This document shows, one piece after another, positions 27,481-37,613 of a stretch of 64,000 nt of DNA. Source of the DNA: an uncultured Lentibacter sp. (GTDB lineage: Bacteria; Pseudomonadota; Alphaproteobacteria; Rhodobacterales; Rhodobacteraceae); contig NZ_CAKZKL010000050.1 in assembly GCF_937123735.1 (NCBI RefSeq), positions 21,394-85,393 of the forward strand. Direction: 5' to 3'. The notes beneath the pieces are model-generated. The model worked only from the letters and a program-made list of their open reading frames with translations, had not been told where the DNA came from and ran no database searches. The translations under genes and the position numbers were made by a program. Each line of letters begins with the position of its first letter. Position 1 is the first letter of the stretch.

Positions 27481-28710
27481 ATGCGCCGAGTAGTTGTCAC
27501 AGGGTTGGGCGTTGTCTCATCCATCGGGAACAATGCAGAGGAGGTTCTGGCTGCGCTCAAGGCGGGCACCTCGGGGATCACCTTCAACGAAGATATGGCC
27601 GAGCACGGCTTTCGCAGCCGGATTGCGGGCAATGTAAAGCTCGATGTGGCCGAGCATGTGGACAAGCGCACGCTGCGCTTTATGGGCCCCGGAGCGGCCT
27701 ATGCGCATATTGCCATGGGGCAGGCGATTGCCGATGCGGGGCTTGAGCCAAGCGATGTGGTCAACGAACGCACAGGGCTTGTGGCCGGCTCGGGCGGGCC
27801 ATCCACCAGTGCCATGCTGACCGCGCATCAGGCGGTCTTGAGCTCGGGCGCGACCAAGCGGATCGGGCCGTTTGCGGTTCCCAAGACCATGTGTTCAACT
27901 GTGAGCGCGAATCTCTCGACGGCCTACCAGATCAAGGGGATCAACTATTCGATCACCAGCGCCTGCTCGACAAGCCTGCATTGTATCGGCAATGCGGCGG
28001 AGCAGATCATGATGGGCAAGCAGGACATCATGTTTGCCGGGGGGGGCGAGGAGCTTGACTGGACCTTGAGCTGCCTGTTTGACGCCATGGGCGCCATGAG
28101 CAGCAAGTATAACGACACGCCGCAGAAAGCGAGCCGCGCCTTTGATGCGCACCGTGACGGCTTTGTCATCGGCGGCGGCGGGGGCATCTTGGTGCTCGAA
28201 GAGCTGGGCCATGCGCAGGCGCGGGGGGCGAAGATCTATTCAGAAGTCACCGGCTATGGCGCGACCAGCGATGGCGCCGACATGGTTGCCCCATCAGGTG
28301 AAGGCGGGATGCGGGCGATGAAGCTGGCGCTCTCCACGCTGCCCGAGGGGCGGCGGGTGGATTACATCAACGCCCATGGCACCTCCACGCCTGTGGGCGA
28401 TGTGGGCGAGGTGGAAGCGGTGCGCAGCGTTTTTGATGGGATGAAACAGCCGCTGATAAGCTCGACCAAGTCGATGACGGGCCATTCACAGGGCGCAACG
28501 GGTGCGCAGGAGGCGATTTACTGTCTTCTGGCGCTGGAGCACGACTTTATCATCCCCAGCATCAACGTGGAAACGCTCGACCCGGCCATTCGCGAAGGCG
28601 AGATTGCCACGAAGCTCGTTGAAAATGCGGGGCTGGACAGTGTGATGACCAATTCCTTCGGCTTTGGCGGCACGAATGGGTCGATGATTTTGTCAAAGTT
28701 CAAGGGATAA
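27481..28710 (+). CDS. fabB: 3-oxoacyl-ACP synthase I
   Basis: A 409-residue condensing enzyme that elongates the unsaturated intermediate made by FabA. The catalytic Cys is in [12 protein letters not shown], the two His are in [12 protein letters not shown] and [12 protein letters not shown], and the Gly-rich end is [12 protein letters not shown]. The ATG at 27481 directly follows AGGAGGCCAC; an alternative start 14 codons upstream lies inside the leader hairpin. It probably has its own promoter, since the inserted lyase gene separates it from fabA. fabI follows after 5 bases and is co-transcribed. Confidence 0.96.
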   Translation: MRRVVVTGLGVVSSIGNNAEEVLAALKAGTSGITFNEDMAEHGFRSRIAGNVKLDVAEHVDKRTLRFMGPGAAYAHIAMGQAIADAGLEPSDVVNERTGLVAGSGGPSTSAMLTAHQAVLSSGATKRIGPFAVPKTMCSTVSANLSTAYQIKGINYSITSACSTSLHCIGNAAEQIMMGKQDIMFAGGGEELDWTLSCLFDAMGAMSSKYNDTPQKASRAFDAHRDGFVIGGGGGILVLEELGHAQARGAKIYSEVTGYGATSDGADMVAPSGEGGMRAMKLALSTLPEGRRVDYINAHGTSTPVGDVGEVEAVRSVFDGMKQPLISSTKSMTGHSQGATGAQEAIYCLLALEHDFIIPSINVETLDPAIREGEIATKLVENAGLDSVMTNSFGFGGTNGSMILSKFKG

Positions 28711-28715
28711 CGCAG

Positions 28716-29504
28716 ATGGGCGCGATGACAGGAAAACGCGGGCTGATCATGGGCGTTGCGAATGAGCGTTCGATCGCCTGGGGCATTGCCAAGGCGATGG
28801 CGGAGGCCGGCGCCGAGCTGGCGTTTACCTATCAGGGCGAGGCTTTTGGCAAGCGGCTGGAGCCGCTGGCAGCCAGCGTGGGCAGCGACTTTATGGTCGA
28901 TGTGGATGTCACCGATGATGCCTCGCTCGATGCGGCTTTTGAGCAGCTTCAGGCGCGCTGGGGCACGCTTGATTTTGTTGTCCATGCGATTGCCTACTCT
29001 GACAAGAACGAGCTCACCGGGCGTATTCTCAATACCAGCCGCGAAAACTTCCGAACCTCTCTGGATATCAGCGCTTACAGCTTTATCGAGGTGGCGCGGC
29101 GTGCGCACCCAATGATGGTGGAAAACGGCGGCACGCTTTTGACGCTGACCTATATGGGCTCCACGCGAGTCACGCCAAATTACAACGTGATGGGCGTGGC
29201 CAAGGCCGCGCTGGAAGCAACTGTGCGCTATCTGGCGAATGACCTTGGGGCTGAGGGCATCCGTGTGAACGCGATCAGCCCCGGCCCGATGAAGACGCTC
29301 GCCGGTGCGGCCATAGGCGGCGCGCGGGCGACGTTTAAACATACCGACAAGAACGCGCCCCTGCGGGCCAATGCGACTCTGGACGCGGTGGGTGGCACGG
29401 CTGTCTATCTGGCCTCTGAGGCCGGCGCCTGCACCACCGGTGAGATCATTAGGGTGGATGGCGGCTTTCATGTGCTGGGAATGCCGCAGCAGGAGAACCT
29501 CTGA
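28716..29504 (+). CDS. fabI: Enoyl-ACP reductase I (NADH)
   Basis: A 262-residue SDR-type enzyme that makes the last reduction of each fatty acid elongation round, and the target of triclosan. It shows GLIMGVANERSIAWGIA (the FabI-specific cofactor loop), the catalytic Tyr-x6-Lys in NYNVMGVAKAALE, and SPGPMKTLA of the substrate loop. It starts 5 bases after fabB. A hairpin-rich repeat of a family seen elsewhere in the window begins about 7 bases past the stop. Confidence 0.96.
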   Translation: MGAMTGKRGLIMGVANERSIAWGIAKAMAEAGAELAFTYQGEAFGKRLEPLAASVGSDFMVDVDVTDDASLDAAFEQLQARWGTLDFVVHAIAYSDKNELTGRILNTSRENFRTSLDISAYSFIEVARRAHPMMVENGGTLLTLTYMGSTRVTPNYNVMGVAKAALEATVRYLANDLGAEGIRVNAISPGPMKTLAGAAIGGARATFKHTDKNAPLRANATLDAVGGTAVYLASEAGACTTGEIIRVDGGFHVLGMPQQENL

Positions 29505-29511
29505 GAGCCTT

Positions 29512-29581
29512 CGAATTTGCTTTGCAAATCCGATCCGCGGGGGCGTCGCCCCCGCACCCCCGAGAGTATTTTGCCAAGAAA
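29512..29581 (+). repeat. Intergenic hairpin repeat, copy A
   Basis: Three modules in order: ATTTGC-TTT-GCAAAT (29515-29529), the GC hairpin GCGGGGGC-GTC-GCCCCCGC (29537-29555), and a CCCCCGAGAGTATTTT tail followed by CCAAGAAAA. It begins just after the fabI stop. A reversed copy of the tail (29741-29760) begins just after the trmB stop on the other strand. It may serve as a terminator. Confidence 0.6.
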
Positions 29582-29771
29582 AGCCTGAAGATTCAGAGAA
29601 TATTAACCTGCGGTGGTTAGTGTGAACGGGCGTCACAGGCTGGAGAGCCGATGGGCGTCCAAGGAAAAGCCGCCCTGTTTGTGATGACGCGTCTTGTTCG
29701 TGTCAGGCGCGCCGGATCAGACAGGGTGCATCTTTCGGTTTTTTCTTGGTGAAAATACTCATTGCCCGTGC

Positions 29772-30494
29772 TCAGCTTTTGCGAAACGTCAGGTAGTGGG
29801 GCGTCCGGCCCTCGCGCAGGGCCTTTTGTTCGTAGCGTGTCGGGATCCAGTCTTCCCAGGGGGTGCGCCAGTCTGAGGGGCCTTCCGCGAGCCATTTAAA
29901 GCCCGCTTTGGGGGTTTCTTCCAGCGTTTGGCGCACATAGTCGGGGATATCGGTGGCCACGCGCAGATGTGCCCCCTGCTTGAGTTTGGCGCTCAGGGGG
30001 ATGAGATGTTCTTGGGTGACAAAGCGGCGCCGGTGGTGGCGTTTTTTGGGCCAGGGGTCTGGATAGAGCAGAAAGGCGCGCGACAGGCAGCCATCGGGGA
30101 GCACATCAAAAAGGTCGCGGGCGTCGCCGGGGTGGATGCGGATATTTTGGCTTTTGGCCTTGCGGATTTTGCCCAGCAGCATCGCGACGCCATTGATATA
30201 GGGTTCACATCCGATAAAGCCGGTATCGGGGTTTTGGCTGGCTTGGTGCACCATATGCTCACCACCGCCAAAGCCGATTTCCAGCCAGATGTCGCGCGTG
30301 CCAAAGAGCGCGTTGAGGTCGATCTTTTTGCGGGTGGGGTTTTCCTCCCAGCTGACCGCACCGGGCGAGAGGCTTTTGAGATCTTCTTCCAGATAGCCTT
30401 CTTGAGAAGGGCGCAGGCCCTTGCCTTTGAAGCGGCCATAAAAGTTGCGCCAGGGCGCGCCGGAGGGGTGTTTTTCGGGGTGTTTATCGCTCAT
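29772..30494 (-). CDS. trmB: tRNA (guanine-N7)-methyltransferase
   Basis: A 240-residue SAM enzyme that forms m7G46 in tRNA. Motif I is IWLEIGFGGGEH, the acidic post-I residue lies in FIGCEPYINGV, and the family signature LLYPDPWPKKRHHRRR with RVATDIPDY follows. Start ATG at 30494. It lies downstream of metK on the same strand, separated by the metK terminator. Confidence 0.95.
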   Translation of the reverse strand: MSDKHPEKHPSGAPWRNFYGRFKGKGLRPSQEGYLEEDLKSLSPGAVSWEENPTRKKIDLNALFGTRDIWLEIGFGGGEHMVHQASQNPDTGFIGCEPYINGVAMLLGKIRKAKSQNIRIHPGDARDLFDVLPDGCLSRAFLLYPDPWPKKRHHRRRFVTQEHLIPLSAKLKQGAHLRVATDIPDYVRQTLEETPKAGFKWLAEGPSDWRTPWEDWIPTRYEQKALREGRTPHYLTFRKS

Positions 30495-30545
30495 GGGCCG
30501 CCTTTAGCGCGAAATCCAAGCAGGCGCAACGGGGCGGAGCCTGTG

Positions 30546-30576
30546 AAAAAGGCGCAAGCTGTTCTGTGCTTGCGCC
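30546..30576 (-). terminator. metK terminator
   Basis: On the minus strand GGCGCAAGC (30568-30576) pairs perfectly with GCTTGCGCC (30551-30559) around an 8-base loop and is followed by TTTTT. It lies 19 bases past the metK stop. Confidence 0.9.
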
Positions 30577-30594
30577 GTCTTGTGGGTTGTCGGA

Positions 30595-31776
<1,182 letters not shown>

Positions 31777-31780
31777 GAGC

Positions 31781-31826
31781 TGCTCCATTGATGTTATTCC
31801 GCTCCGTCAGGAAGCCGTTGGAGCGG
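31781..31826 (-). ncRNA. SAM/SAH riboswitch of metK
   Basis: Reading on the minus strand, a 7-base stem CCGCTCC/GGAGCGG (31820-31826 with 31799-31805) closes a loop AACGGCTTCCTGAC, followed by AATAACATC and AATGGAGCA (31781-31789), whose GGAG is the metK ribosome site. The loop and the ATTGGAGCA-like tail match the SAM/SAH riboswitch class, found before metK in Rhodobacterales. Pairing of GGCTTCC with GGAGC makes the pseudoknot that hides the ribosome site when SAM or SAH is bound. Confidence 0.9.
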
Positions 31827-31873
31827 CGGATTTTGAAACCGTGGACTGTTGGTCGCTGCTTAGGGGGGAAATG

Positions 31874-33472
31874 TCAATGCGCTTTGGGCGCAGGCGGGGT
31901 TCTGCGCTTTGGCGCGCGCAGAGAACCGGCCAGCAGCGCGAGGGCCAGCGCGATGGCGGGGATGTCTTTGGTGCGCGCATAAAGTGTTGGCGCAGGCAGC
32001 GGCGCGGGCAGGGGGGCGTCCAGATATCCGCTTTCGCCAAGCTTCAGGGCGGCGGTGACACGGCCTTGGGCGTCAATGATGGCGGAGATGCCGGTGTTGG
32101 CGCTGCGGATCATGGGTTTGCCCTGTTCTATGGCGCGCATCCGGGCCTGTGCGAGATGTTGCTGTGGGCCGGAGAAGCGGCCGAACCAGGCGTCATTGGT
32201 GATTTGCAGCAGATGGGTGCTTTGCTCGTGAAAGGCGTTGGCATAGGCGGGAAAGACGGCCTCATAGCAGATCAGGGGCGCAAAGCGGCCAAGGCCGGGG
32301 ATGTCGATGAGCTTGGGCCCTGAGCCGGGCGAGAAGCTGTAGAGGGCGCGCTCGGCCAGACCGCGCAGCCCGAGGCGGGCGAGGGCCGTGCCAAAGGGCA
32401 GATACTCGCCGAAGGGCACGAGGTGATGCTTGTCATAGAGCGCGCTGATTTGGCCTGTGCCGGACAGCAGCGCCAGCGTGTTGTGCAGTTTTTGCCCTTC
32501 AAAGCGCTGAATTCCGAAGACTACCGGCACATCGCCCGCCGCCTCGGATATTTCGGCCAGCTCCGGCCCGGCCTGAGACAGGCTCCAGGGCAGGGCTGTC
32601 TCGGGCCAGACAATCAGATCGGGGCGCTGGCCGCCCGCTGCAGGCGCGCGCGTGAACGCCAGCTGGCGGGCATAAAACACGGGGATCCTGTCGGGTGACC
32701 ATTTCTCGTGTTGCGCGGCGTTGGGTTGGATCAGGCGGATCAGCGGCGCATTTGCGCGCGCAGGGCTGTCTTGACGCAGCAAGGGCGTGAGTGCGAAGGC
32801 CACAAGCAAGGCCAAGAGGGGCAGAAGGGCGCCCAAAGAGGCAGGGCGGGGCCTTGTGGCCCTCCCTTTGGCCATCAGGGCCGCGCCCGGCAGCCTGCTC
32901 AGCACCAGAGCTGGCACAGCCAGCGCCAGAGCACTTGCGCCTGCCAGCGCCAGAAGGGTCAGCCCATGCGGGCCGATAAAGGCAGCCAGAAGCGCCAGCG
33001 GGCTGTCGGTCCAGATATATCCGAGCAGCGCCCAGGGGAAACCTGTGAACAGATGGGCGCGGGCAAATTCGGCCAGCCCAAGCGCGCCGATCAGGCCCAG
33101 GCGGCCGCGCCCCTGCGCCAGAGCCGCCGCGCCTGCCCAGAAAAGGGCCAGGCCTGCGGACATGAAAAACAAGGCAAAGGGCGCCATCCAGCCATGTCGC
33201 CAGGGCTCGATCAGGAAAGGTTCCACGATCCAGATCAGGGCGAGGGCAAAATAGCCTGTGCCGGCGGCCCAGCCCAGTGCGGCGGCGTGTCGCCGCCCTC
33301 GGGCGCGCAAAAGCCCCTCAAGCAGCGCGGCCAGAGCGAGCAGCGCCAGTGGCCAGAGATTGAAAGGCGCAAGCCCCAGAGCCGTGCCAGCGCCCGCCAG
33401 CGCCGCCAGCGCCATCTGGCGATGCTGCGGCGTATTGGGGCCGCTGGCGGCAGGCTCAGGAGGCTGCGGCAT
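31874..33472 (-). CDS. lnt: Apolipoprotein N-acyltransferase
   Basis: A 532-residue inner-membrane enzyme that adds the third acyl chain to lipoproteins on the periplasmic side. About six membrane helices are followed by a nitrilase domain with the catalytic triad: Glu in LIVWPETALPWS, Lys in ALYDKHHLVPFGEYLPFG and Cys in PLICYEAVFP. The C-terminus has one more helix and an Arg/Lys-Pro tail. The ATG at 33472 overlaps the corC end by 17 bases; the frame is open further upstream inside corC but that part is not conserved in type. Follows corC as usual. Confidence 0.93.
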   Translation of the reverse strand: MPQPPEPAASGPNTPQHRQMALAALAGAGTALGLAPFNLWPLALLALAALLEGLLRARGRRHAAALGWAAGTGYFALALIWIVEPFLIEPWRHGWMAPFALFFMSAGLALFWAGAAALAQGRGRLGLIGALGLAEFARAHLFTGFPWALLGYIWTDSPLALLAAFIGPHGLTLLALAGASALALAVPALVLSRLPGAALMAKGRATRPRPASLGALLPLLALLVAFALTPLLRQDSPARANAPLIRLIQPNAAQHEKWSPDRIPVFYARQLAFTRAPAAGGQRPDLIVWPETALPWSLSQAGPELAEISEAAGDVPVVFGIQRFEGQKLHNTLALLSGTGQISALYDKHHLVPFGEYLPFGTALARLGLRGLAERALYSFSPGSGPKLIDIPGLGRFAPLICYEAVFPAYANAFHEQSTHLLQITNDAWFGRFSGPQQHLAQARMRAIEQGKPMIRSANTGISAIIDAQGRVTAALKLGESGYLDAPLPAPLPAPTLYARTKDIPAIALALALLAGSLRAPKRRTPPAPKAH

Positions 33473-34451
33473 TGCCGCTGCTGTTGGCGGGGGGCGTGGT
33501 GTTGGGCGCGGTTTTGGGCGTGGCCGCTGTGGCACGGGCGGCGCGCTCGGCATGATCCGGCAGGCGCACGCGCAGCCGCTTGATGCGGCGCGGATCAGCA
33601 TCGACCACCTCAAACTCAAAGCCCTCAGGGTGTTTCACGACCTCGCCGCGCACCGGCACGCGGCCTGTGAGCATGAAGACAAGGCCGCCGAGCGTGTCTA
33701 CCTCTTCGCCGTCGACTTCATCGACATCGGTGAGGGGCAGGCCGATTTCCTGCTCGAACTCGTCCAAAGGCGTCTTTGCAAGCGCGAGGTAGCCGCCTTT
33801 CTTGTCGGCGGTGAAATAGACATCTTCCTCGGCGTCATGCTCATCCTCGATCTCGCCGACGACCTGTTCGATCAGGTCTTCGATGGTCACAAGCCCGTCA
33901 ACGCCGCCGTATTCATCAATCACCAATGCCATATGTTTGCGCTCGGCCTGCATTTTGGCCAGCAGAACGCCGATGGGCATGGACGGGGGCACGAACATCA
34001 AGGGACGCAGAAGCGCCTTGAGCGAGAAGCGCCCCTTGGCCGCGCCGTTAAAGCCGTGTTGGAGTGCGAAGTCCTTGAGGTGCGCCATGCCGATGGGGCT
34101 GTCGAGCGTGTCTTCATAGACGGGCAGGCGGGTGAGACCACTCTCGCGAAACACGGTGACGAGCTCGTCTTTGGTGATGTTTGCGGGCACCGCCACGATT
34201 TCGGCGGCGGGCAGCATGACATCTTCCACGGCCATGCGCCGCAGGTTGAGCACCCCATGGGCGATATGCGCCCCCGGCGTATAGGTCGGCACGGGCGCGC
34301 CCTGGCGGGGGGCTTTGGGGCCGAGGGCTGAGAAGATGCGCTTGAACACCCCTGTTTTCACAGGGGGCTGTGGCTCTGATTGTGATGTGAGGGGAGGGTG
34401 GGGGAGCGCGCTTTGCGCTGCGCTAGAAGATCCGTCTTTGCTGTCGCCCAT
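33456..34451 (-). CDS. CorC/HlyC-type CBS and transporter-associated domain protein
   Basis: A 331-residue cytoplasmic protein. Two CBS domains (VEDVMLPAAEIVAVP to LIEQVVGEIEDEHD) bind an adenine nucleotide, and the CorC_HlyC domain lies at about 215-295. The N- and C-terminal tails are low-complexity and vary between species. It belongs to the ybeX/corC family linked to Mg2+/Co2+ export and ribosome maturation. It lies in the phoH-ybeY-corC-lnt order; lnt overlaps its last 17 bases. Confidence 0.9.
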   Translation of the reverse strand: MGDSKDGSSSAAQSALPHPPLTSQSEPQPPVKTGVFKRIFSALGPKAPRQGAPVPTYTPGAHIAHGVLNLRRMAVEDVMLPAAEIVAVPANITKDELVTVFRESGLTRLPVYEDTLDSPIGMAHLKDFALQHGFNGAAKGRFSLKALLRPLMFVPPSMPIGVLLAKMQAERKHMALVIDEYGGVDGLVTIEDLIEQVVGEIEDEHDAEEDVYFTADKKGGYLALAKTPLDEFEQEIGLPLTDVDEVDGEEVDTLGGLVFMLTGRVPVRGEVVKHPEGFEFEVVDADPRRIKRLRVRLPDHAERAARATAATPKTAPNTTPPANSSGNAAAS

Positions 34452-34487
34452 AATACCTTACCTTGCGGGACTGTCCGCGTATCTTGT

Positions 34488-34991
34488 CTAATATGGGTTA
34501 GCAATGCCCAATTTGCCAAGTATTTCTGTCTCGATCGTTTCCATCAGCGTGGCATCTTGGTCACGGATGTGGTCATAGCCCAGCAAATGCAGGGTGGCAT
34601 GGATGATGAGATGGGTGACATGGGCCTCAAAAGCCTTGCCCTGATCGGCGGCTTCGCGCGCGCAGGTGTCATAGCTGATGGCGATGTCGCCGAGAAAAAC
34701 CACCTCGTCGGGCCCTTGCAGGCCCGCCTCGGGGCGCGTTGGTGTGTCGCCGTCGGCTTTGGGTGCGAGATCGGTTTCGGGCCAGCTGAGCACGTTTGTG
34801 GGCGTGGCCTTGCCGCGAAATGCGGTGTTGAGCGTGGCGATGCGGCTGTCATCACAGGCGAGCAGGGCGATTTCACAGGCTTCTGGCGCAAGGCCGAGTT
34901 CCGCCAGCGCCGCCGTTGCGGCTTTCTCTGCGAGAGGGGCGAGGCCGGTCGTGTCCCAGCGGGGGTCTTCTGTGACGAGATCTATCAGCAT
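34488..34991 (-). CDS. ybeY: Endoribonuclease YbeY (rRNA maturation factor)
   Basis: A 167-residue zinc-dependent RNase that trims the 16S rRNA 3' end and takes part in 70S quality control. The zinc motif H-x3-H-x5-H is HATLHLLGYDH, and the family segment FRGKATPTNVLSWP is present. The start at 34991 (MLIDLVTEDPRW) gives the family length; the frame is open for 26 codons more upstream. A gene on the opposite strand now separates it from its usual partner phoH. Confidence 0.94.
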   Translation of the reverse strand: MLIDLVTEDPRWDTTGLAPLAEKAATAALAELGLAPEACEIALLACDDSRIATLNTAFRGKATPTNVLSWPETDLAPKADGDTPTRPEAGLQGPDEVVFLGDIAISYDTCAREAADQGKAFEAHVTHLIIHATLHLLGYDHIRDQDATLMETIETEILGKLGIANPY

Positions 34992-35106
34992 GCGCGGGAG
35001 ATAGCCGCTTCTGGCCGCAGGATAAAGCCCATTGCTTGACAGTTGGGCGGGAAAGATTTTATCTGACAAAAAGAATCAGGTATACGTTTTGAGAAAGGAT
35101 TGTAGG

Positions 35107-35892
35107 ATGTCACAGACCGAGATGGCGCGCGCAGCCGCTTGCCCGCGCATGGAGATGTCGCGCCGTAGGGCGTTGGCCGGGTTGGCGGGGGCTGTTGTCA
35201 CATTGCCTTTATTGGGGGCCGCAGCGGCCCGGGCCACGCAGCTGGCCGAAGCGGGTGCGGCGGCGTTGGACGCGGGGCCGGCGGGGCTGCTCACCCGGCT
35301 GGGGTATTTTGAAGCGACTTACCGGATTGTTGCGGCGCTCTATTTGGGCGGCGCGCGCGCTTTGGCGCGGGCGCATCTGGAAGAGTCCCATCATGCGTTT
35401 TACGAGGATATCGCGCCTGCGTTGACTGAACTGGGCGCGCCCGGTTTTGCCGCAGAGGCGGGAGACTTTCTGGGCGCGGTGAAAGGGGGCAGGGATGTTG
35501 AGGCCGTTGCGGCGGCCTATGAGGCGCTTTTGGGCGCGCTGGCGCAGAATGGGGCGTTCGCAAGGCCAAGTGCTTATGACAGGCTCATTTCCGTGCACGC
35601 GCTGCTCATGCTGGCGGCGGCGGAATATGCGGGCGGTGTAGACGCGGGGCGCGTGGTGATGGCGATTGAGTATCGCGACAGCTGGGGGTTTTATGCCACC
35701 GCCCAGGCCCGGGCCGAGGCGATGGCGGCGAGCGGTGATCTTGGGCTTGTCAAGGCCGGGGCAGATGTGTTGGCGCAGCTGGACGGGGTTGAGGCGTTGT
35801 ATCCGGGGTTGACGGCCAAAACGACCTCTGGGGATGTGTCGCGCTTGAGCGCGGCGGCGGGTTGGGCCCAGATCATTGCGCTGAGGGTGTGA
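35107..35892 (+). CDS. Unknown secreted helical protein with twin-arginine-like leader
   Basis: A 261-residue protein not recognised by family. The leader MSRRRALAGLAGAVVTLPLLG has consecutive Arg and a hydrophobic stretch ending at AARA, suggesting Tat export, though the strict S-R-R-x-F-L-K box is not met. The mature part is almost all helix, Ala-rich, with a His/Glu cluster HLEESHHAFYEDIAP that could bind metal, similar in look to the M75/imelysin-type folds, but this is only a resemblance. GGAT and AAAGGA precede the ATG. It stands on the opposite strand between phoH and ybeY, genes normally adjacent. Confidence 0.6.
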   Translation: MSQTEMARAAACPRMEMSRRRALAGLAGAVVTLPLLGAAAARATQLAEAGAAALDAGPAGLLTRLGYFEATYRIVAALYLGGARALARAHLEESHHAFYEDIAPALTELGAPGFAAEAGDFLGAVKGGRDVEAVAAAYEALLGALAQNGAFARPSAYDRLISVHALLMLAAAEYAGGVDAGRVVMAIEYRDSWGFYATAQARAEAMAASGDLGLVKAGADVLAQLDGVEALYPGLTAKTTSGDVSRLSAAAGWAQIIALRV

Positions 35893-35931
35893 GGCGGCGT
35901 GAGGTTTCGGATTGCCTTGTAGGACCTCCGG

Positions 35932-36017
35932 CGCGAGAGGGGCGCTGCCCCTCTCGGGTTCAAAAGCCTGTTGGCTTTTGAACCCTCACTCCCCGAGGTA
36001 TTTTTGACCAGAAGAAG
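35932..36017. repeat. Intergenic hairpin repeat, copy B
   Basis: CGAGAGGGGC-GCT-GCCCCTCTCG (35934-35956) is followed at once by a perfect 12-base hairpin GGTTCAAAAGCC-TGTT-GGCTTTTGAACC (35957-35984), then CTCCCCGAGGTATTTTTGAC and CAGAAGAAG. It fills the gap between the convergent unknown gene and phoH and may be a two-way terminator. Confidence 0.6.
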
Positions 36018-36064
36018 GGCTGGAGCTGTGATCGTGTGTCCGGTGGCCTTGGGGCCTGAGCGGG

Positions 36065-37120
36065 TCAGCCTTGTGGCGCGTCGGCGTCGTAGGCTTTGAT
36101 GATGGCGGCAACGAGCGGGTGGCGGACCACATCATCGGCGGTGAAATAGTTGAAGCTGATGCTGGGGATGGTTTTGAGCAGGCGCTCGGCATCGGCGAGG
36201 CCGGAGGTGACGCCGCGGGGGAGATCGACCTGGGAGCGATCACCGGTGATGACCATGCGCGAGCCTTCTCCGAGGCGGGTGAGAAACATTTTCATCTGCA
36301 TGGCAGTGGCGTTTTGGGCTTCGTCGAGCACCACGAAGGCATTGGCGAGGGTGCGCCCGCGCATGAAGGCCAGCGGGGCGATCTCGATGCGCTTTTCCTC
36401 GATCAGCTTGGCGAGCTGTTTGCCGGGGAGAAAGTCGTTCAGCGCGTCATAGAGCGGCTGCATGTAGGGGTCGACCTTGTCTTTCATGTCACCGGGCAGG
36501 TAACCGAGCTTCTCGCCGGCCTCGACGGCGGGGCGCGAGAGGATGATGCGATCAACATGGCCCTCGATGAACATATTCACGCCCACGGCCACGGCGAGAT
36601 AGGTTTTGCCTGTGCCGGCGGGGCCGATCCCGAAGCCGAGCTCGTTGTGAAAGAGGTTTTGCACATAGGCTTTTTGCGCGGCGGTGCGCGGCTCGACGGT
36701 TTTCTTGCGGGTGCGGATTTCGATCTTGCCGGATTTGAACATTTCCATCTGGCCTTCCGGCGCGCGCGTCAGGCTGGCGCCGGTTGCATCCAGGCCCGCA
36801 TCGAGGCGATAGGCGCGGTCGATATCGCCCGGCTCGACGGGGCGGCCCGCCTCCAGGCGCCCGTAGAGGCTGTGCAGGATTTTGGAGGCGGCCTCTGTCT
36901 GGAAGGCATCGCCGATCACCGCGAGATGGTTGCCGCGGCGCAGGATCTGGACGGCGAGCTTTTGCTCGATGTCGGCGAGGTTGCGGTCAAATTCGCCGCA
37001 GAGCTCGATCAGCAGGCGGTTGTCGGGAAAATCGAGCAGGACCTCGCTGGGCGTGGCGCGGTCTTTGGGAGCGGCGGCCTGGGCCGATGTTTCGCTGGGG
37101 GGCGGTGTTGACGGGCTCAC
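36065..37120 (-). CDS. phoH: PhoH-like ATPase
   Basis: A 351-residue P-loop ATPase; the family is linked to RNA metabolism, and phoH commonly adjoins ybeY. An N-terminal KH-like part precedes the ATPase domain with GIGPAGTGKTYLAVA (Walker A), LSRPAVEAGEKLGYLPGD and VVLDEAQNAT (Walker B). The GTG at 37120 is chosen because an ideal AGGAGG stands 5 bases before it, whereas the ATG 15 codons earlier has none. It is transcribed toward the unknown secreted-protein gene and away from the OmpA-like pair. Confidence 0.94.
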   Translation of the reverse strand: MSPSTPPPSETSAQAAAPKDRATPSEVLLDFPDNRLLIELCGEFDRNLADIEQKLAVQILRRGNHLAVIGDAFQTEAASKILHSLYGRLEAGRPVEPGDIDRAYRLDAGLDATGASLTRAPEGQMEMFKSGKIEIRTRKKTVEPRTAAQKAYVQNLFHNELGFGIGPAGTGKTYLAVAVGVNMFIEGHVDRIILSRPAVEAGEKLGYLPGDMKDKVDPYMQPLYDALNDFLPGKQLAKLIEEKRIEIAPLAFMRGRTLANAFVVLDEAQNATAMQMKMFLTRLGEGSRMVITGDRSQVDLPRGVTSGLADAERLLKTIPSISFNYFTADDVVRHPLVAAIIKAYDADAPQG

Positions 37121-37249
37121 GCGAACCTCCTGAAGCCTGTATCTGTCCTCCCACTTATGGGGCAATCCGGGGGGGGCTACAAACGTTTTCAGGCCGCGGC
37201 GCTTGCTGCGCTGCGGCCGGCTCGTTTTTGGCCTCTCCCGGACATGCGC

Positions 37250-37600
37250 TTAGAGCGGGTCGGTGATGGTTTGATCGCCTTTGTAGGGTCCGATGGCCGT
37301 ATTGGGCGGGGCAATTCCGGAGCAGACAGGCTTGCCGTAGGGGTCAAGCCGCTGGCTGAGGTAGCCTTCGATGCCGTCGTCAATGATCCAGTGGTCACAG
37401 CCGTTTGGATCAACCCAGATGCCGGCGACAAGGTTGGAGAGGTGTTCCTCTTCTTCGGAGCCTTGGCCGTAATCGAAGGTTTTATCGGTGTTGACGCGCC
37501 CTTGGCCGCCCTCGGCCCCGAGACCGACAAGCATGGCTTCGCTGCACCCTGTGATCAGCAGGGCACCCGAGAGCATGGCTGCGAGTTTGATGTTAAGCAT
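37250..37600 (-). CDS. Lipoprotein with a domain shared with the OmpA-like neighbour
   Basis: A 116-residue lipoprotein: leader MLNIKLAAMLSGALLITGC with lipobox I-T-G-C. Its middle (IWVDPNGCDHWIIDDGIEGY...GKPVC) is a clear paralogue of the N-terminal segment of the next gene upstream (IWVDPDGCEHWVMDDGFEGY...GIPVC); both have two Cys about 33 residues apart that could form a disulfide. No OmpA domain is present. AAGGGAG precedes the ATG at 37600; an open stretch before it overlaps the neighbour. Function unknown; probably an outer-membrane lipoprotein made with its partner. Confidence 0.75.
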   Translation of the reverse strand: MLNIKLAAMLSGALLITGCSEAMLVGLGAEGGQGRVNTDKTFDYGQGSEEEEHLSNLVAGIWVDPNGCDHWIIDDGIEGYLSQRLDPYGKPVCSGIAPPNTAIGPYKGDQTITDPL

Positions 37601-37613
37601 GGTTTTGCTCCCT

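Noticed and set aside
33473..33619. N-terminal extension of Lnt by 49 residues
   Set aside because: It lies within corC, is low-complexity Pro/Arg, and Lnt proteins start close to the first membrane helix.
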